Source of the DNA: an uncultured Akkermansia sp.
Lineage (GTDB): Bacteria > Verrucomicrobiota > Verrucomicrobiia > Verrucomicrobiales > Akkermansiaceae
Length of the DNA stretch: 37,156 nt
Direction: 5' to 3'
Assembly: GCA_947630815.1 (NCBI GenBank)
Contig: CANRJD010000009.1
Coordinates: 1 to 37,156 of the forward strand
In this document: positions 1-6,977 of the stretch, in pieces
Numbering within the stretch: position 1 is the first letter of the stretch
Layout: each line of letters starts with the position of its first letter
Translations under genes and position numbers: made by a program
Notes under the pieces: model-generated
Database searches by the model: none
Told to the model about the DNA's origin: nothing
The model's input: only the letters and a program-made list of their open reading frames with translations

Positions 1-18
1 GGTTGTTACCGCATAATT

Positions 19-72
19 TGCCGACTTTGTAGAATTGCTCTGTGGGGTCATTCCACAAAATTATACGAAGAG
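19..72 (+). repeat. Direct repeat copy 1, upstream of tRNA-Gly
   Basis: This 54-nt segment opens with TGCCGACTTTGT and closes with ATACGAAGAG. A second copy lies at 436-490, on the other side of the tRNA. It can form a stem-loop with arms GTGGG (42-46) and TCCAC (52-56), including one G-T pair. Copy 2 has GCGGA/TCCGC at the same place, so one base pair changed on both sides, which suggests that the folded form matters. The function is unknown. Confidence 0.7.
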
Positions 73-106
73 CGCAAATTACCGCAGCTCGGCTGCGCAT
101 TATGTG

Positions 107-174
107 CAAATCGTACGTCGTACATCCAACATTGTACATAGGCAGACCCCGTCTCCCTCCGTCGTACATCGTAA
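107..174 (-). repeat. Hairpin/GTACGA-type repeat, degenerate copy
   Basis: This is a degenerate member of the repeat family seen at 6413-6790. On the minus strand, a hairpin with outer GG/CC and a GTCTGCC right arm is followed by TATGTAC and GTACGA-like heptamers. One stem position is mismatched. The rest of 1-248 holds copy 1 of the direct repeat and no convincing gene. Confidence 0.6.
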
Positions 175-248
175 ATGAATTGCGTGTTAGGATCGCTTTT
201 TTTCATGGGACGGATGTGTGAGAAATGTCGTTTTTTTGAAAAAAAGTC

Positions 249-277
249 TTGATTGAATGGGTCAAGACTCGTATAAT
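249..277 (+). promoter_or_regulatory. Promoter of tRNA-Gly
   Basis: A -35 box TTGATT (249-254) and a perfect -10 box TATAAT (272-277) are separated by 17 nt, about 45 nt before the tRNA. An inverted repeat, AGTCTTGA (245-252) and TCAAGACT (262-269), overlaps the -35 box and the spacer and could be an operator or a chance palindrome. Confidence 0.75.
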
Positions 278-321
278 GCCCCTGCGCTTCTTCCGGTGCG
301 AGTCACCGGTGAGGGGGTCAT

Positions 322-393
322 GCGGATGTAGCTCAGTGGTAGAGCGCAACCTTGCCAAGGTTGATGTCGTGGGTTCGAGTCCCATCATCCGCT
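322..393 (+). tRNA. tRNA-Gly (anticodon GCC)
   Basis: A complete cloverleaf can be drawn. The acceptor stem pairs GCGGATG (322-328) with CATCCGC (386-392), followed by discriminator T (393), as expected for glycine tRNAs. The D arm contains GCTCAGTGGTAGAGC. The anticodon stem-loop reads CTTGCCAAG, giving anticodon GCC. The T arm carries TTCGAGT. The 3' CCA is not encoded and must be added after transcription. It reads GGC and GGT glycine codons. Confidence 0.97.
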
Positions 394-435
394 CTCTTGA
401 GATGGTGCGCTTTTGCCGAGCGGGATGGGATGTGC

Positions 436-490
436 TGCCGACTTTGTGCGAAGTGCTTCGCGGAGTTGTTCCGCAAAAATATACGAAGAG
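436..490 (+). repeat. Direct repeat copy 2, downstream of tRNA-Gly
   Basis: This is the second copy of the 19-72 repeat, sharing TGCCGACTTTGT at one end and ATACGAAGAG at the other. Two hairpins are visible: GCGAAG/CTTCGC (448-461) and GCGGA/TCCGC (460-474). They share bases, so they could be alternative folds. The copy lies between the tRNA and the next promoter, so it may be the processed tRNA trailer or a terminator-like element, although no long T run follows. Confidence 0.7.
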
Positions 491-500
491 CCGGATGTGC

Positions 501-530
501 TTGTGATTTTCAAGGGAGCTATGGTAGTAT
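501..530 (+). promoter_or_regulatory. Promoter of the secreted protein/two-component operon
   Basis: TTGTGA (501-506), an 18-nt spacer and TAGTAT (525-530). The -10 box ends 7 nt before ATG 538, which suggests a leaderless transcript. AGGGAG (513-518) lies 10 nt before an alternative in-frame ATG at 529, so a conventional start cannot be excluded. Confidence 0.55.
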
Positions 531-537
531 GACTGCT

Positions 538-1404
538 ATGAAACGGATATTGATCCCGCATGCTTCCATGGCTGTTGCTGCGGCTCTTCTCATCTCAGCA
601 TTGCCATGTGCAGCGCAAGGCGACTCGGAGTCTTCTCCGGTTGTCACCGCAGAGCAAATATCCCCGAAGATGGAGGATGGTACTCGCGACTTGCTTTCTC
701 ACTGCCAAAATGTGTTGCGTATCCTCAAGGATATCACAACCACGCAAAAAGCAGATGACGAAGCTGATGAGCTTACCGCAGAGTTTAATGCACTCGCCGA
801 CGCCGAAGATGTACTCAATGACCTTGCTAAGCATACCCCTCCGGAGGTCATGACAGAAACTGTCGAACGGCTTTCCAAAGAAATAAACGCCTACAAGGAC
901 TGGCAGCGAGAAGTTCCCGAGCAACTTCAACGCCTCCTCGACGCAAACTGCTTCAACTCGGAGAAACTCACTGCTGCCATCAATCCTCTGTGTGGCGTGT
1001 TTTTTGACTGTGTTGAACTACCGCCGGAGCCGGAACCTAAATCGGCCACAGCTGAGCAAATTAGCCAACTCATCGAGATGCAGGCCGCTGATCGCAAGAA
1101 GTTGCTCGACCGTTGGCCGACGATGGTGCAGGGCGGTCCGGGCTTCACCCGCGATTCAGCATGGGTCATCCTTAACGACAGCGACTTGGCCGTGCGCATG
1201 GAATACGACATACTTCGCATGGATCTTCACTATCCTGCTCCCGACGCACAGGCGCTTATCATGGAAGGGGGCAGGGTGTACGATAAACACAACCTCACCG
1301 CCCAGCTCGGCCATGAGCGGGTCGTCGTTGAACAATGGTTCGACATCACCCGATATTGGCAGAAATCCACCTCCCAATCCGGCTCAGCGGAGCCTGAATC
1401 TTGA
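538..1404 (+). CDS. Secreted protein of unknown function, first gene of a two-component operon
   Basis: I do not recognise a family. The protein (about 288 aa) starts MKRILIPHASM, continues with an Ala/Leu-rich hydrophobic stretch and ends the likely signal peptide near ALPCAAQG, so it should be exported. The mature part is acidic and helix-rich, with three cysteines (two in a C-G-V-F-F-D-C segment) and a Pro/Glu-rich linker (PPEPEPK). I chose ATG 538 because the -10 box ends 7 nt upstream; ATG 529 (MTAMKR) is the alternative. The stop is only 9 nt from the response-regulator start, so it is probably co-transcribed with regulator and kinase. It may be an accessory periplasmic component of that signalling pair, but this rests on context only. 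Confidence 0.75.
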   Translation: MKRILIPHASMAVAAALLISALPCAAQGDSESSPVVTAEQISPKMEDGTRDLLSHCQNVLRILKDITTTQKADDEADELTAEFNALADAEDVLNDLAKHTPPEVMTETVERLSKEINAYKDWQREVPEQLQRLLDANCFNSEKLTAAINPLCGVFFDCVELPPEPEPKSATAEQISQLIEMQAADRKKLLDRWPTMVQGGPGFTRDSAWVILNDSDLAVRMEYDILRMDLHYPAPDAQALIMEGGRVYDKHNLTAQLGHERVVVEQWFDITRYWQKSTSQSGSAEPES

Positions 1405-1413
1405 CCGGCGCTC

Positions 1414-2106
1414 ATGGCAGAACGCACCATATTAGTTGCTGAGGACGACGCATCCATCCGCGCCGGATTGTCGGATGCCCTCCAGGCGCATGGCTACGGT
1501 GTTCTCACCGCCGCAGATGGTGAAGCGGCACTCAAATCGGTGCTCACGCAGGAAGTGGATTTGGTGTTGCTGGATCTGAATATGCCAAAACTCAATGGCT
1601 TCAAATTGCTCAAAATTATGAGCAAGGAATGCCCGGGGGTGCCGAGCATTATTCTGACGGCCCACGGCGAGGAAAAAGACCGCGTGCGCGGACTGGAAAA
1701 CGGGGCGGACGATTACGTGGTAAAGCCTTTTTCCATGGCGGAGCTGCTGGCGCGCGTGGCGGCAGTTCTGCGCCGCTACCCCATCCGCCGCGTGAGCGCC
1801 GAAAAAGCCCTCCGCTTTCCCGGCGGCTCACTGAACCCCGATAACCACAGCGTGGTCATGGATGACGGTTCCTGCGTTGCCTTACGCGGTAAGGAGTTTG
1901 ACCTTTTCCACTATCTTTTGGCGCATCCCGACCGCGTCATCTCGCAGGAGGAGCTGCTACTACGCGTGTGGGGCAGCCGAGCCAGCGCTTCCGAAACACG
2001 CACCGTTGCCGTCACCCTCACGCGCCTGCGAGAGAAACTGGATCCCGCCGTGGCTCAGCGCATCGAGAATGTGCGTGGACGCGGTTACAAATGGAGCAAG
2101 TCATGA
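1414..2106 (+). CDS. OmpR/PhoB-family response regulator
   Basis: This is a 230-aa DNA-binding response regulator. The receiver domain (about residues 5-118) has the acidic pair D11/D12, the phosphoacceptor D54 in LLDLNMP, T82 and K104 in DDYVVKPF. A linker leads to a C-terminal winged helix (about 130-230) that ends with the family pattern RVWGSR...TVAVTLTRLREKL...VRGRGYKW. Phosphorylation at D54 by the adjacent kinase should control promoter binding. The last codons overlap the kinase start (ATGA at 2103-2106), so the pair is translationally coupled. The regulon cannot be read from the sequence. The start has no clear Shine-Dalgarno site. Confidence 0.96.
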   Translation: MAERTILVAEDDASIRAGLSDALQAHGYGVLTAADGEAALKSVLTQEVDLVLLDLNMPKLNGFKLLKIMSKECPGVPSIILTAHGEEKDRVRGLENGADDYVVKPFSMAELLARVAAVLRRYPIRRVSAEKALRFPGGSLNPDNHSVVMDDGSCVALRGKEFDLFHYLLAHPDRVISQEELLLRVWGSRASASETRTVAVTLTRLREKLDPAVAQRIENVRGRGYKWSKS

Positions 2107-3668
2107 AAAAGAAGTTGGTCAGCATTCTGCTCATTTTTTCGCTAGTGGCGATCGGCGCTGCACTTTGGCAGGCTTGGCAGGCGGCGCATTTGGAAGATGA
2201 ATTGCGCGCCATCGATTACCGCACGCAAGCCGCCCGTCTGGTGGAACTCTCCCTGCCGCGTGTGTGCGCCGAGATGGAGACGCTGCTGCGCACCGAGCAG
2301 GAGAAGCTGGGCAAGACTCCGCCCATCGGCAAAGTGAATATCCCCATGCCCCGCGGCGGCAAAGCGGATTTCAACGCGGGGTTTTTCCTGCTTTCGCCGG
2401 CTATGCTCCAAGCTCCCGTTGGTGACGAAGACTTCGCGCGACGCCTTGCCGAAGCTCCCGCCATCACCAACACCATCCGCCGCAAAGCCTACAACCCCTC
2501 CGCTCCACTCTACGATCCCAACGAAAAGCAATCCTACGACCCGCGCACTCAGCTGCCGGTTTTCGGCGTATACGAGGTTCTCGAAACCGACTTGGACAAG
2601 CCGATGCGCCTCACCGGCGCCCCGGGCCCTTTCTTTGCATGGAACTACGGTGACACGTTGGTGTGCATGCGTTCTGTCCCCACCAGCCATGGTGCTGCAG
2701 CAGAGGGGTTCGTGATTGATGCGGCCAAGCTCAGCGCCCACCTGCTTCCTCTCGTGGAACCAGGGCTAAGAGAACCGAGCATCGGTTTCGTGCGCCGAGG
2801 CGAAGCCGCCAATCTCGCTCCTCTACCCATGGTGTTGCGCCCGGGTGATAAGGTGGAACTGCCCGACACGGCAGCCCGGCGAGAGGCCCTGCGCGGTCCG
2901 GTCATCTCCGCCTGGCTCATTTCCATTCTCTCCATCATCATCGTCTTCGCCCTGCTTGTCTCGTACAGTCGCATGGAGCAACGCCGCAGTGATTTTGTAT
3001 CCGCCGTCACCCATGAATTACGTACCCCTCTCACCAGTTTTCAGCTCTATACCGAAATGTTGCAGGATCCGGCTCTGCCGGTGCACAAAATGAGGGAGTA
3101 CCATGAAACACTGCGTCGTGAGAGCTTGCGACTCGGACACCTCGTGGAAAATGTGCTCGCATACGCCCGCCTTACCCGTGGAAAACAACGTGAACGACAA
3201 GATGTGGGCAGTTGCGCCGAATTACTATCCGCTCTGCTCGACAAGACCGCCGACCAGCTACGCCGCGCCGGTTGGAGCGTTACCATAACCATTGACCCCC
3301 GCGTCAGCCTCCTGCGACTGCGTACCGACCTCATTTCCATAGAGCAAATTTTACAGAACCTCGCAGACAATGCTGTCAAATACGCCTCATCTGATCACCC
3401 AAGCATGACCTTGCACGCCCTGCAAACCCACCGAACCCTCTCCCTGCGCGTGACCGACAATGGTCCGGGTATTCTCCCTGACATGCAGAAAAAGCTATTT
3501 CGTCCTTTCTCTCACTCGCAAAAAGCGGAGGATTCCCGCAAGCCCGGCATCGGCTTGGGGCTCGCTCTCTCTCGCGATCTCGCACGCTCTATTGGCGGAG
3601 ACCTCACCCTGGAGCGCACCTCTGACCATGGCACTACTTTTCTTCTCACCCTCCCGCTTGGGGAGTGA
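2103..3668 (+). CDS. Membrane sensor histidine kinase
   Basis: The 521-aa kinase is the partner of the upstream regulator. It has an N-terminal membrane segment (about residues 5-25), an extracytoplasmic sensor region of about 240 residues, and a second membrane segment (about 270-288). The dimerisation box follows at once, with H304 in THELRTP, then the N box (QNLADNAVKYA), G1 (DNGPGI), F (LFRPF) and G2 (GIGLGLALS). Only about 15 residues separate the second membrane segment from H304, so there is no room for a HAMP domain. The sensor region matches no domain I can name. The start is fixed by the ATGA overlap. The stimulus is unknown; the secreted protein encoded at 538 is a candidate partner. 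Confidence 0.95.
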   Translation: MKKKLVSILLIFSLVAIGAALWQAWQAAHLEDELRAIDYRTQAARLVELSLPRVCAEMETLLRTEQEKLGKTPPIGKVNIPMPRGGKADFNAGFFLLSPAMLQAPVGDEDFARRLAEAPAITNTIRRKAYNPSAPLYDPNEKQSYDPRTQLPVFGVYEVLETDLDKPMRLTGAPGPFFAWNYGDTLVCMRSVPTSHGAAAEGFVIDAAKLSAHLLPLVEPGLREPSIGFVRRGEAANLAPLPMVLRPGDKVELPDTAARREALRGPVISAWLISILSIIIVFALLVSYSRMEQRRSDFVSAVTHELRTPLTSFQLYTEMLQDPALPVHKMREYHETLRRESLRLGHLVENVLAYARLTRGKQRERQDVGSCAELLSALLDKTADQLRRAGWSVTITIDPRVSLLRLRTDLISIEQILQNLADNAVKYASSDHPSMTLHALQTHRTLSLRVTDNGPGILPDMQKKLFRPFSHSQKAEDSRKPGIGLGLALSRDLARSIGGDLTLERTSDHGTTFLLTLPLGE

Positions 3669-3683
3669 ACCGATACGCAAAAT

Positions 3684-3869
3684 ATTTACGATTTATTGAT
3701 AATGTGCGCGTTGTGCAGATTCCTTTCGGATCAACGTGTGCAGAGATTCCTCTAGATACATCATCATGATGACCGCTTGTTGTGATGATTTTTGATACGT
3801 ATAAACATTGATATCAGGCAATAAGAGTATTTTCTTTCTCGATTAACTTCTCTCAAATGCATTTGCCGT
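3684..3869 (-). repeat. Dispersed repeat, body element, copy 1
   Basis: This is a reverse-oriented copy of an element also found at 12477, 14932, 16235 and 22709. Diagnostic blocks on the minus strand are CAAATGC-like DNA followed by GAGAGAAGTTAATCGAG, then TGATATCAATG, ATACGTAT, TCATCATGATGATG and ATAAATCGTAAA. It fills the gap between the kinase and yceD. Reading frames are not kept between copies, so it is unlikely to encode a protein. Confidence 0.8.
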
Positions 3870-3888
3870 GTTGCCGCGGTAAATGCGC

Positions 3889-3917
3889 TTGCTTTTTGGG
3901 ACGGCATCCTCTATGCT
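3889..3917 (+). promoter_or_regulatory. Promoter of yceD-rpmF
   Basis: TTGCTT (3889-3894), a 17-nt spacer and TATGCT (3912-3917). The -10 box ends 7 nt before ATG 3925, so the predicted transcript starts at or next to the start codon. Confidence 0.7.
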
Positions 3918-3924
3918 TGGAAGC

Positions 3925-4428
3925 ATGAGTGCGCATGTGTTGATCAAACTCGAGGGATTGAGTGAGGAAGCGACGACTTTTTCCGGCTGCGTGAATGGGA
4001 AAGAGCTCATCGAGCTCGACCAGGGCGATGTGCAGTGTACCAGTGGCATCGAGTATGAATTGAGTGTATGCATGTATGGTGGAAAAGAATTGGTGGTGGA
4101 CGTGCAGCTAAATGTGCCGTTGAAGTTGCGCTGCGAACGCTGCTTGCGTGAGTTCGACTACTCCCTGCCGGTGCATGCCGTAATCAGCCTTGAAGTAAGC
4201 CCGGATCTGCTTGAAATTGATCTGGCAAAAGACCTGCGCGAGGAGATATTACTGGCGCTGCCAGCCTACCCGAAATGCGAACTTGCCGGGTTGGAATGTG
4301 AAAATCATGACATAAGTGGAGATTTTGGGCTGGACAAAGCCCCCCTACCTGGTGTAAACTCCGCCGCGGCGAGCGAGCGGAGTGTTTGGGATGCGCTGGA
4401 TGGTATTAGTACGCCTCCGGCTCCATGA
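3925..4428 (+). CDS. yceD: YceD/DUF177 family protein, 23S rRNA accumulation
   Basis: The protein (167 aa) belongs to the DUF177 family, whose E. coli member YceD is needed for normal 23S rRNA accumulation. The hallmark is the CERCL segment in the middle (LKLRCERCLREFDYSLPV), a paired-cysteine motif, followed by an acidic stretch with a DLAKDLREEILLALP block. A later C-x6-C pair may complete a metal site. It sits directly before rpmF, the usual arrangement for this family. I chose ATG 3925 because the promoter -10 box overlaps an earlier in-frame ATG at 3913, which could not be in the mRNA. The plsX-fabH genes that often follow rpmF are absent. Confidence 0.88.
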   Translation: MSAHVLIKLEGLSEEATTFSGCVNGKELIELDQGDVQCTSGIEYELSVCMYGGKELVVDVQLNVPLKLRCERCLREFDYSLPVHAVISLEVSPDLLEIDLAKDLREEILLALPAYPKCELAGLECENHDISGDFGLDKAPLPGVNSAAASERSVWDALDGISTPPAP

Positions 4429-4488
4429 GCAAGCGTCCCTTCGCCCGGTTTTTACCTTCGCCGCAATTTACCACAACACTTACAGATT

Positions 4489-4680
4489 ATGGCAGCTCCC
4501 AAACGCAGAACCTCTAAGATGAAGCAGCGCTCCCGTCTGTCCGCGCAGGCGTGGAAAGCCCCTCAGATGGGCAAGTGCCCGAAGTGCGGCGCGACTGTAC
4601 CCGGTCACACTGCTTGCCCCCATTGCGGCACCTACCGCACGCAGAGCGGCGCCGAAGTTCAGGTTAAGGCCGCCGAGTAA
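4489..4680 (+). CDS. rpmF: 50S ribosomal protein L32
   Basis: This 63-aa protein has the bL32 layout: a basic N-terminus ([16 protein letters not shown]), a short helix, and a zinc-binding CPKCG...CPHCG pair at about residues 29-45. It is a large-subunit protein near the peptidyl-transferase exit region. It has all four cysteines, so it is the zinc-containing (C+) form. It lies 60 nt after yceD, probably in the same transcript, and is followed by a strong terminator. No Shine-Dalgarno site is visible. Confidence 0.97.
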   Translation: MAAPKRRTSKMKQRSRLSAQAWKAPQMGKCPKCGATVPGHTACPHCGTYRTQSGAEVQVKAAE

Positions 4681-4710
4681 GTCTCTTTCCTTTCGAGACG
4701 CAACATCTTC

Positions 4711-4735
4711 ATTGCCGCCTACGGGCGGCATTTTT
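4711..4735 (+). terminator. Rho-independent terminator after rpmF
   Basis: Perfect 7-bp stem TGCCGCC (4713-4719) and GGCGGCA (4724-4730) with loop TACG, followed by TTTTT. The T run lies on the plus strand only, so it ends the yceD-rpmF transcript and not the convergent ABC-F gene. Confidence 0.9.
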
Positions 4736-4747
4736 GTTCCCGGCGTT

Positions 4748-6352
4748 CTACAAATCCATAGCGAGTTCGGCATCCATGAGGCCCGACTTCTCCAGGTAGT
4801 AGTCATAGCCGCCGGCATAGGGAGTGAGCAGACCTTGGTTGATGTGCAGGGTTTTCTCCGCAAGTGAGCGGATGAAATGCACATCGTGCGAGATGAAGAC
4901 GAGGGTCCCTTCGTAGCGTTTAAGCGCTTGGGAGAGAGCCTCGACGCTCATGAGATCCAAGTGAGTGGTCGGCTCATCCATGAGCAGTAGATTGGGCGGA
5001 TTCACCAAAAATTTGACAAGGCTGAGGCGAGATTTTTCCCCTCCGGAGAGCACCTCCACCCGTTTCTCGACATCCAATCGACGGAAGAGGAAGCTGCCGA
5101 GTACCCCGCGCGCCTCCTCCTCACGCAGTTCGGGATCGGCTTTCATAATCTCCTCGAGAACAGTAAGATTTGGGGTGAGATTCTCGGCGCGCATCTGGGA
5201 AAAGTAACCGATGCGTGTCGTAGTGCCCGGTGTGCGCTTGCCCCCGTCAATCGGAATGACTCCGGCGAGAATTTTGAGCAGGGTGGATTTGCCTGCGCCG
5301 TTTGGTCCGACCAACACAATGCGCTGCCCTCGCTCCACCAGCAAGTTCAGATCCGAATAGACACGGTGTGAGCCATAGGATTGTGAGACGTGCTCGAGCT
5401 CGATGACGCGCTGGGTGCTGCGTGGTGGCTGAGGAAAGATGAATTTGAACACCTTGCGCGCCGGACGCGGTTTTTCGATGCGTTTGATTTTTTCGAGCTG
5501 TTTGATGCGACTTTGCACCTGCGCGGCTTTGGATGCCACGGAGCGGAAGCGTTCTATGAAGGCCTCAAAATGGGCGATCTCGCGTTGCTGATTGCGCCAG
5601 GCTGCCAGCATCAATTCATAGCGTTGATCTTTGAGCTCCAAGAAGGCGCTGTAATTTCCGGTGTAGCGCACCAGTTGCGCATTCTCTATGTCGTACACCG
5701 TCTCCACCAACTCGTCCATGAAGTCACGGTCATGTGATATCATGAGTATCGCCCCCGGATAATTTTTTAGGTAGCGGCGCAGCCATAATAAACTCATCAA
5801 GTCCAGATGGTTGGTCGGCTCATCGAGCATCAGCAGGTCCGGCTCCGCCACCAGCAGCTGAGCCAGATGGGCTCGCATGATCCAGCCACCGCTCATCTCG
5901 CGCGCAGGGCGTGAGAAATCGCTGTCTTTGAAGGCGAGTCCTTTCAGGATACGCTTTGCCTTGGGTTCCAGTCGATAGCCATCGTGTGCGGTAAAGGTGT
6001 CAACAGCGTGAGCATAGGCATCACTGGCGTGGTCGCCCTTCGCCTCGCATTCTGCCATGGTACGGATAGCTTGGCCGAGTTCCGGCGTGATGCTCATGGC
6101 AATTTCCAAGACCGTACGATCCGAAGGGTCGCCGGCTTCCTGCGGCAGGTAGCCGATGGCAGCATACTCATCGCGTTGAATCTCACCCTCATCGGGTGCG
6201 TCCTCCCCCAGAATCATGCGAAAGAGAGTGGACTTGCCTGCGCCGTTCGGTCCTACTAGCGCAATGCGTTCTCCCCAGTTCACCACCATCTCGGCCTCGG
6301 CAAACAGAGTTCGTCCTGCATGCGCCTTCGTAAGTTTTTTGATTGTGAGCAT
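4748..6352 (-). CDS. ABC-F family ATP-binding protein (translation factor type)
   Basis: This 534-aa protein has two ABC ATPase domains in one chain and no membrane segment, the ABC-F layout (EttA/Uup/YbiT). Domain 1 has Walker A GPNGAGKST near residue 35-43, signature MSGGW and Walker B LLMLDEPTNHLD. Domain 2 repeats this with GPNGAGKST, LSGGEKSR and LLLMDEPTTHLD. Between them is the charged, helical interdomain linker (about residues 230-310) that in this family reaches towards the ribosomal P-site tRNA. Length and the short C-terminus after domain 2 resemble YbiT more than Uup. Known members act on stalled or initiating ribosomes; some give antibiotic resistance, but nothing here shows that. 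It is monocistronic with its own promoter. Confidence 0.93.
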   Translation of the reverse strand: MLTIKKLTKAHAGRTLFAEAEMVVNWGERIALVGPNGAGKSTLFRMILGEDAPDEGEIQRDEYAAIGYLPQEAGDPSDRTVLEIAMSITPELGQAIRTMAECEAKGDHASDAYAHAVDTFTAHDGYRLEPKAKRILKGLAFKDSDFSRPAREMSGGWIMRAHLAQLLVAEPDLLMLDEPTNHLDLMSLLWLRRYLKNYPGAILMISHDRDFMDELVETVYDIENAQLVRYTGNYSAFLELKDQRYELMLAAWRNQQREIAHFEAFIERFRSVASKAAQVQSRIKQLEKIKRIEKPRPARKVFKFIFPQPPRSTQRVIELEHVSQSYGSHRVYSDLNLLVERGQRIVLVGPNGAGKSTLLKILAGVIPIDGGKRTPGTTTRIGYFSQMRAENLTPNLTVLEEIMKADPELREEEARGVLGSFLFRRLDVEKRVEVLSGGEKSRLSLVKFLVNPPNLLLMDEPTTHLDLMSVEALSQALKRYEGTLVFISHDVHFIRSLAEKTLHINQGLLTPYAGGYDYYLEKSGLMDAELAMDL

Positions 6353-6362
6353 CTTCGCCTCA

Positions 6363-6390
6363 AGTATATCGGGTTATTGTGCAAAAGCAA
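6363..6390 (-). promoter_or_regulatory. Promoter of the ABC-F gene
   Basis: On the minus strand TTGCTT (6390-6385), a 16-nt spacer and TATACT (6368-6363). The -10 box ends 10 nt before the ATG, so the leader would be only a few nucleotides. Confidence 0.65.
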
Positions 6391-6412
6391 ACTTTTTCAA
6401 CGCACAAACCGA

Positions 6413-6790
6413 GGCAAACGCATGAAATGCGTTTGCCTATGTACGAGGTACGAGGTACGAGGTACGATTTGAAAAATTCGGCGAGCGGAACTCGCGAAGC
6501 TGCAAAGCAGGTGCAAGGCGCGTATTTGAAAGCCGTGCACGGGCGTAATTAGAAAGGGGCGGGGCGGAGGCAGGCAGAGCCTGCCTATGTACGATGTACG
6601 ACGATGGCAGACAGAGTCTGCCCATGTACGAGGTACGATGTACGATGTACGATTTGCCAAATTCCCGCGCTTGCGCGCGAATTTGGCGGAGCTAATGCGA
6701 GCGGGATGTGATAAAACCATGCGCGAGCGTAGTTCGAAAGGGGCGGGGCGGCGAGACGCCGCCTATGTACGAGGTACGATTTGGGAAGTG
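6413..6790 (+). repeat. Array of hairpin + GTACGA heptamer repeats
   Basis: Four hairpins are each followed by (C)TATGTACGA or CATGTACGA. Their arms are GGCAAACGCAT/ATGCGTTTGCC (loop GAA), GGCAGGC/GCCTGCC, GGCAGAC/GTCTGCC and GGCGGCG/CGCCGCC; the last three share loop AGA. Four heptamer units, GTACGAG or GTACGAT, follow the first and third hairpins. Between hairpins are related spacers that end in GAAAGGGGCGGGGCGG. The array fills most of the 625-nt gap before ilvB, and I see no gene in it. Confidence 0.88.
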
Positions 6791-6906
6791 AGCGCGCGGG
6801 GAGCGGATTTTTTCGGATCATTAACGCATAGGAAATGGGTTGAATGAGCCTGGAGAAGATTTTCTTGGGACGGATATAGTGTCTTATATGCAAAGATAAA
6901 AAAGAC

Positions 6907-6935
6907 TTTCCATGCGTTAGAGCATTTGCTAGAAT
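6907..6935 (+). promoter_or_regulatory. Promoter of ilvB and the DUF805 genes
   Basis: TTTCCA (6907-6912), a 17-nt spacer and TAGAAT (6930-6935). Unlike most promoters here, it leaves a leader of about 35 nt before ATG 6978. I see no attenuator hairpin or leader peptide. Confidence 0.55.
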
Positions 6936-6977
6936 ACGCGCACACACGAGAAGGTACACCTTTTTAACCGATACGCT

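Noticed and set aside
6413..6790. CRISPR-like array
   Set aside because: The repeats are heptamers and hairpins without evenly sized unique spacers, and no cas gene is present.
6437..6959. Overlapping ORFs rich in Tyr-Val-Arg-Thr-Ser upstream of ilvB
   Set aside because: The peptides are translations of the GTACGA heptamer arrays and hairpins, not genes.
6936..6977. Leader peptide or attenuator before ilvB
   Set aside because: The leader of about 35 nt is too short and contains no run of Ile, Leu or Val codons and no terminator.
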